From positions 1-10,067 of the forward strand of contig VBMR01000149.1 of NCBI GenBank assembly GCA_005878325.1: a stretch of 10,067 bases of DNA, given 5' to 3'. The notes under the pieces are model-generated. The model did no database searches, was not told the DNA's origin, and saw only the letters and a program-made list of their open reading frames with translations. Positions within the stretch are counted from its first letter, which is position 1. Each line of letters opens with the position of its first letter. Shown piece after piece: positions 7,563 to 10,067 of the stretch. Source of the stretch: Methanobacteriota archaeon (GTDB lineage Archaea; Thermoplasmatota; Thermoplasmata; RBG-16-68-12). Position numbers and translations under genes: made by a program.

Positions 7563-7670
7563 CGAAGCGGCCGGCTAACCGATGATCGGGATTAAAGGTT
7601 AGGCCGTCCGCGACCCGCTCGAGGGCCTCGGGTCGATTCGCAATGCCGCTCTCCCGGGCAGGAGGGAGAA
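7563..7670. other. intergenic gap between phosphoesterase and folC
   Basis: This 108-nt gap separates two co-directional genes. It contains a TATA-like element near the folC side and no strong hairpin with a T-tract. A short open frame on the - strand crosses it, but it begins inside the phosphoesterase gene and has no recognisable motif or separate start. Confidence 0.6.
7591..7601 (-). promoter_or_regulatory. TATA-like box upstream of folC
   Basis: The - strand reads TAACCTTTAAT, with the AT core CTTTAAT about 29-35 nt before the folC ATG. The spacing would place an archaeal transcription start a few nucleotides before the start codon. It suggests that folC-nth-M20 has its own promoter rather than depending on the phosphoesterase promoter. 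Assigned by eye only. Confidence 0.3.
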
Positions 7671-9215
7671 TCAGTCCTTCGCCACGCGAGGAGAAGGGAT
7701 CGCCTGAAACGGATCGCTCGCAGCCGATTCCTTTGGCGAACTCAGTGGACCCAGATTGAACGAGGCGGATGTCCCGGGAGTTGCACCGCCGACCGAAATA
7801 GAGAACCGGTCCTGAAATACGGTGGCGGGATTTGAGGTGCATCGTCCGCCGGACCCGACGGCTCCGGATGGACAGAAGTCCGTCTTCACCGCGATCGAAT
7901 CTGCGGTCACCTCGTAGAATACGGACCCGAAGCCAGAAAGCGCACCCTGCGTGTTCGTGTTCCCGCCCATCACGGCGTCGAAGTATCGGATCTCCGGATC
8001 GCTCCCGTTGATTGCCACGTTATCGATCTCGTGTCCGCCGACGCCCTGCACGACGACTACGGACCCGTCACCCTTCACGTAGGGGCCTTGTCCTCCCGCC
8101 GATGAGATGCAGGTCGGAAAGAACCGCGTCGAGTTGACGGGTTCACAGTCAGAGACGACCTTGAGTTGCTTGCTCCGCTCGTAAACATGGTCGTGGCTCG
8201 TCAGGATCAGGTCCACATTGGCTTCGACGAGTTCGTGGAACACCTCCTGGCCCATGGAGCAGTGATCGTGCTTGCCCACCGTCAGGCACTGCTTGTGCAC
8301 TCCCACGATGACCCAAGGGATCCCCTCGGCCCGTGCTTGGGCGACCGCATCTTCGACCCATTCCATGTGCAGCGATTCCTCGCTGTAGTTGTAGCTGATT
8401 CGGCCGGACAGCCCCGCCGAGAGGAGAATGAAGCGCGCTAGGGGGGTTTTCCGCGGGTAATCGAAGTAGTACTCGTACCCGTATCCTGGAGTCTCATTGC
8501 CGGGGACGACCGGGGAGGACAGAGGGTATGGGCAGTTCGCAATGTATTCCGACATGTTCCCACCCTCGGTCGCGACATCGTCGTGAGCTCCGGCGATGAT
8601 GACAAGCTCCGGCACGTATCGCTTCATCGTGCCACACCATCCGGCTTCGTTCGAGCTGTATCCGAGATCGCCGAGAGCGATGAGGAACGACATTCCCGCC
8701 GCACGGGCCCGTTGGACGAGGCCAACCGCGTCGGGATTGTCCGGTCCCCCGAAATCTCCCGCGGCTGCGAACGTGAAGTGCGTGGCGGATTCGTCCTTCC
8801 ACCGCGGACCGATTGGCTCGAAGAGATCCGCCGGCCCCGGATGGTACAGGACCCATCCCGCGGCCATCGCAATCAAGAGTCCCACCACCAGGCCTGCCGC
8901 GGCCTTCCACCGCCAAGGAGCGGGTTTCGGCACGCTCTTGACCGACTGGGTGGGCTTCCCGAAATCCGACTCCGGTGCTCGCGTCCGGCTCGGCGCCCGA
9001 TCGGTGCTGACCTTCATCGCCTCGAGGACTTGGATCCTCTTCAACGTCGCCTTCAGCTCGTCTAGCACCTCCTCCTCTTCCTGCGGTGTAAGAGGAACCC
9101 TCCGTGGTCTCGTCGCGATCCCGAACCAGGGCCGCTTGGGCATCGTGATCTTGTTCGCGGCGGAGCGCGGGACGCGGGTCAACCCGATCGCCTCCCGCGG
9201 AACCCGGCTTGCCAT
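7671..9215 (-). CDS. membrane-anchored purple-acid-phosphatase-like metallophosphoesterase
   Basis: The 514-residue protein has a basic cytoplasmic N-terminus, an acidic helical stretch (TPQEEEEVLDELKATLKRI, 43-61, possible coiled coil), one transmembrane helix (about 103-125) and a large outer domain. Arg/Lys before the helix and none of the eight cysteines in the first 103 residues suit an N-in, C-out anchor. The outer domain is a calcineurin-like phosphoesterase close to purple acid phosphatases: D154 (AAGDFGG), D183 and Y186 (LGDLGYS), H307 (VGVHK), H316/H318, and H341/H343 (TSHDHVYER). D154-D183 and D183-Y186 spacings equal those of the plant enzyme (D135, D164, Y167). The expected GNH(E/D) motif reads GAHD, so the metal-binding Asn is Ala210. 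Five N-x-S/T sequons (N220, N240, N276, N361, N403) suit an exported glycoprotein. The last ~45 residues are Ser/Pro/Gly-rich. ATG 9215 has a purine-rich ribosome site; ATG 9143 is the alternative. Substrate is unknown. Confidence 0.88.
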   Translation of the reverse strand: MASRVPREAIGLTRVPRSAANKITMPKRPWFGIATRPRRVPLTPQEEEEVLDELKATLKRIQVLEAMKVSTDRAPSRTRAPESDFGKPTQSVKSVPKPAPWRWKAAAGLVVGLLIAMAAGWVLYHPGPADLFEPIGPRWKDESATHFTFAAAGDFGGPDNPDAVGLVQRARAAGMSFLIALGDLGYSSNEAGWCGTMKRYVPELVIIAGAHDDVATEGGNMSEYIANCPYPLSSPVVPGNETPGYGYEYYFDYPRKTPLARFILLSAGLSGRISYNYSEESLHMEWVEDAVAQARAEGIPWVIVGVHKQCLTVGKHDHCSMGQEVFHELVEANVDLILTSHDHVYERSKQLKVVSDCEPVNSTRFFPTCISSAGGQGPYVKGDGSVVVVQGVGGHEIDNVAINGSDPEIRYFDAVMGGNTNTQGALSGFGSVFYEVTADSIAVKTDFCPSGAVGSGGRCTSNPATVFQDRFSISVGGATPGTSASFNLGPLSSPKESAASDPFQAIPSPRVAKD

Positions 9216-9218
9216 TTG

Positions 9219-9227
9219 CCCCCTCTC
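9219..9227 (-). promoter_or_regulatory. possible Shine-Dalgarno for the phosphoesterase gene
   Basis: On the - strand GAGAGGGGG lies 3 nt before ATG 9215, and a GGAG occurs a few nucleotides further upstream (9231-9234). The purine-rich tract favours ATG 9215 over the internal ATG 9143. Confidence 0.4.
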
Positions 9228-9318
9228 GATCTCCTAGTAGGTCTCGAAAGCGAGTGAGAAAGCTCGGTCGTTAGGCCTCGGAAGGGTCGTGCAGGAGCTC
9301 GAAGTGCGGTTGCATTGG

Positions 9319-10067
9319 TCACCCGAACCCTCCAGAGCGTATTCGTTCGGCGAGGGCGACGACTTCTCGGGCCTTCTCGGGCCACCCGACTTCCTGTCGC
9401 CGGAAAATGCCACTTGCGACTTCGAGGAGCGCGCCGGCACAATGAATGGGGAATCGGGCTCGCCACGATCCCGGCACGAGACGGAAGTACTCCTCGGCGA
9501 ATTGTGCGGCGATCGCGCGGGACTGGGCCACCGGGGTCGAACCCAGGCCGACCCCCGCCGCCAGGTACGCGAAAAGATGCGCGGCATCTCGGACCGGATC
9601 GCCTAACACGGTCGAATCGAGGTCGATGAACGTCACCCGGTCGTCCGAGAGGAAAATGTGATCCGCCTTCAGGTCCCCATGGATCGGAGCCGAGGGCACA
9701 TCTTCGAGGTCCGTCGAAATCGCGTCCGTGATCGCTCGGACCTCCTCCCTCACTTCCGGACACGCCCACCGGACCAAGTCGGCGGCCAGGCCCACGTCCT
9801 CCAACTGGTCCGCGAGGCCCTCCCGTCGTGGGATCGGCAGGTGATCCCGGTTGAACGCCGCGACGGCGCGGGCCACCGGTCCGAGGACCTCGGCCGGACT
9901 TGCGCCCTGAAGAAGGAGCTGGTTCAACGAAACGCCGGGAGCCTCCTCGATTGCGAGGGTGCGTAACTCGTTCAGATAGGCAACGGGCTTGATCACCGAG
10001 TACGGCCTGTGCCCTTCCTCAACCTCTCGAGCCAAGGATTGCACGAGTCGGAACGTGTCGGCTCCGC
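9319..10067 (-). CDS. APH-family phosphotransferase (kinase-like), N-terminus outside window
   Basis: This is the C-terminal lobe of a small-molecule kinase of the aminoglycoside phosphotransferase/choline kinase fold. The frame is open through the window edge (ADTFRLVQSLAREVEEG...), so the gene begins outside and GTG 10044 is not its true start. Counting from that GTG, the catalytic loop is HGDLKADHIF (H122, D124), with His129 where protein kinases have the Mg-binding Asn. The following IDLDS (D141, D143) supplies the metal-binding aspartate, and GDPVRDAAHL is the usual following helix motif. Downstream is a helical region ending in GGFG with TGA at 9319. The acceptor could be a sugar, amino alcohol or other metabolite; drug resistance should not be inferred. 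It is 103 nt upstream of the phosphoesterase gene on the same strand, with no evident functional link. Confidence 0.85.
   Translation of the reverse strand, partial: GADTFRLVQSLAREVEEGHRPYSVIKPVAYLNELRTLAIEEAPGVSLNQLLLQGASPAEVLGPVARAVAAFNRDHLPIPRREGLADQLEDVGLAADLVRWACPEVREEVRAITDAISTDLEDVPSAPIHGDLKADHIFLSDDRVTFIDLDSTVLGDPVRDAAHLFAYLAAGVGLGSTPVAQSRAIAAQFAEEYFRLVPGSWRARFPIHCAGALLEVASGIFRRQEVGWPEKAREVVALAERIRSGGFG

Noticed and set aside
7540..7842. Small - strand frame crossing the folC-phosphoesterase gap
   Set aside because: Most of it overlaps the two flanking genes out of frame, it has no separate ribosome site, and its sequence matches nothing I recognise.
9216..9318. Promoter or hairpin in the gap between the phosphotransferase and phosphoesterase genes
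   Set aside because: Apart from the ribosome-binding-like purine tract, only a weak repeat of GAAAGC around 9246-9264 is seen. No AT-rich box at a convincing distance or strong inverted repeat was found.
9319..10067. Reading the APH-like gene as an aminoglycoside resistance determinant
   Set aside because: The fold covers many metabolite kinases, the N-terminal lobe is outside the window, and nothing nearby suggests a resistance or mobile context.

Overview
The window is a GC-rich, tightly packed piece of chromosome with housekeeping-type genes in two convergent blocks. The left block (+ strand, 1-3168) holds the 3' end of gyrB followed by a complete gyrA, together the two subunits of DNA gyrase. 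The right block (- strand, 3190-10067) holds six genes, which read in transcription order: an APH-like phosphotransferase (cut by the window end), a membrane-anchored purple-acid-phosphatase-like metallophosphoesterase, folC (broken as read), an endonuclease III (nth), an M20-family dipeptidase-like metallopeptidase and a dipeptide epimerase of the enolase superfamily. No RNA gene, CRISPR array, insertion sequence or phage gene is visible.

The organism is probably an uncultivated, high-GC archaeon of the Thermoplasmatota type, although a bacterium is not excluded. Hints are the flavour of the GyrA and Nth sequences (for example YTECRL around the active-site tyrosine and TILSQRTRDE in Nth), AT-rich TATA-like boxes about 25-35 nt upstream of two start codons, and a surface protein with several N-glycosylation sequons. 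This placement rests on recalled family patterns, not on a tree.

Genes on the - strand are closely spaced. folC and nth overlap or nearly touch, nth and the M20 gene overlap by 14 nt, and gaps of about 80-110 nt precede the epimerase, folC and phosphoesterase genes. A folC-nth-M20 transcript is therefore plausible. The M20 peptidase and the dipeptide epimerase make functional sense together: the epimerase interconverts L,D- and L,L-dipeptides and the peptidase can hydrolyse the product, which suggests peptide scavenging.

Two places look damaged. The first 68 bases are an exact 34-nt tandem duplication that shifts the gyrB frame, which is most likely an assembly artefact at a contig end. folC lacks roughly 45-50 codons in its catalytic core and changes frame at the same point (about 7178-7187), so it is either a pseudogene or a misassembly. 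The most interesting intact protein is the phosphoesterase. It keeps nearly the whole purple acid phosphatase ligand set, but the Asn of the GNH(E/D) motif is replaced by Ala. No clearly new multi-gene system was found.
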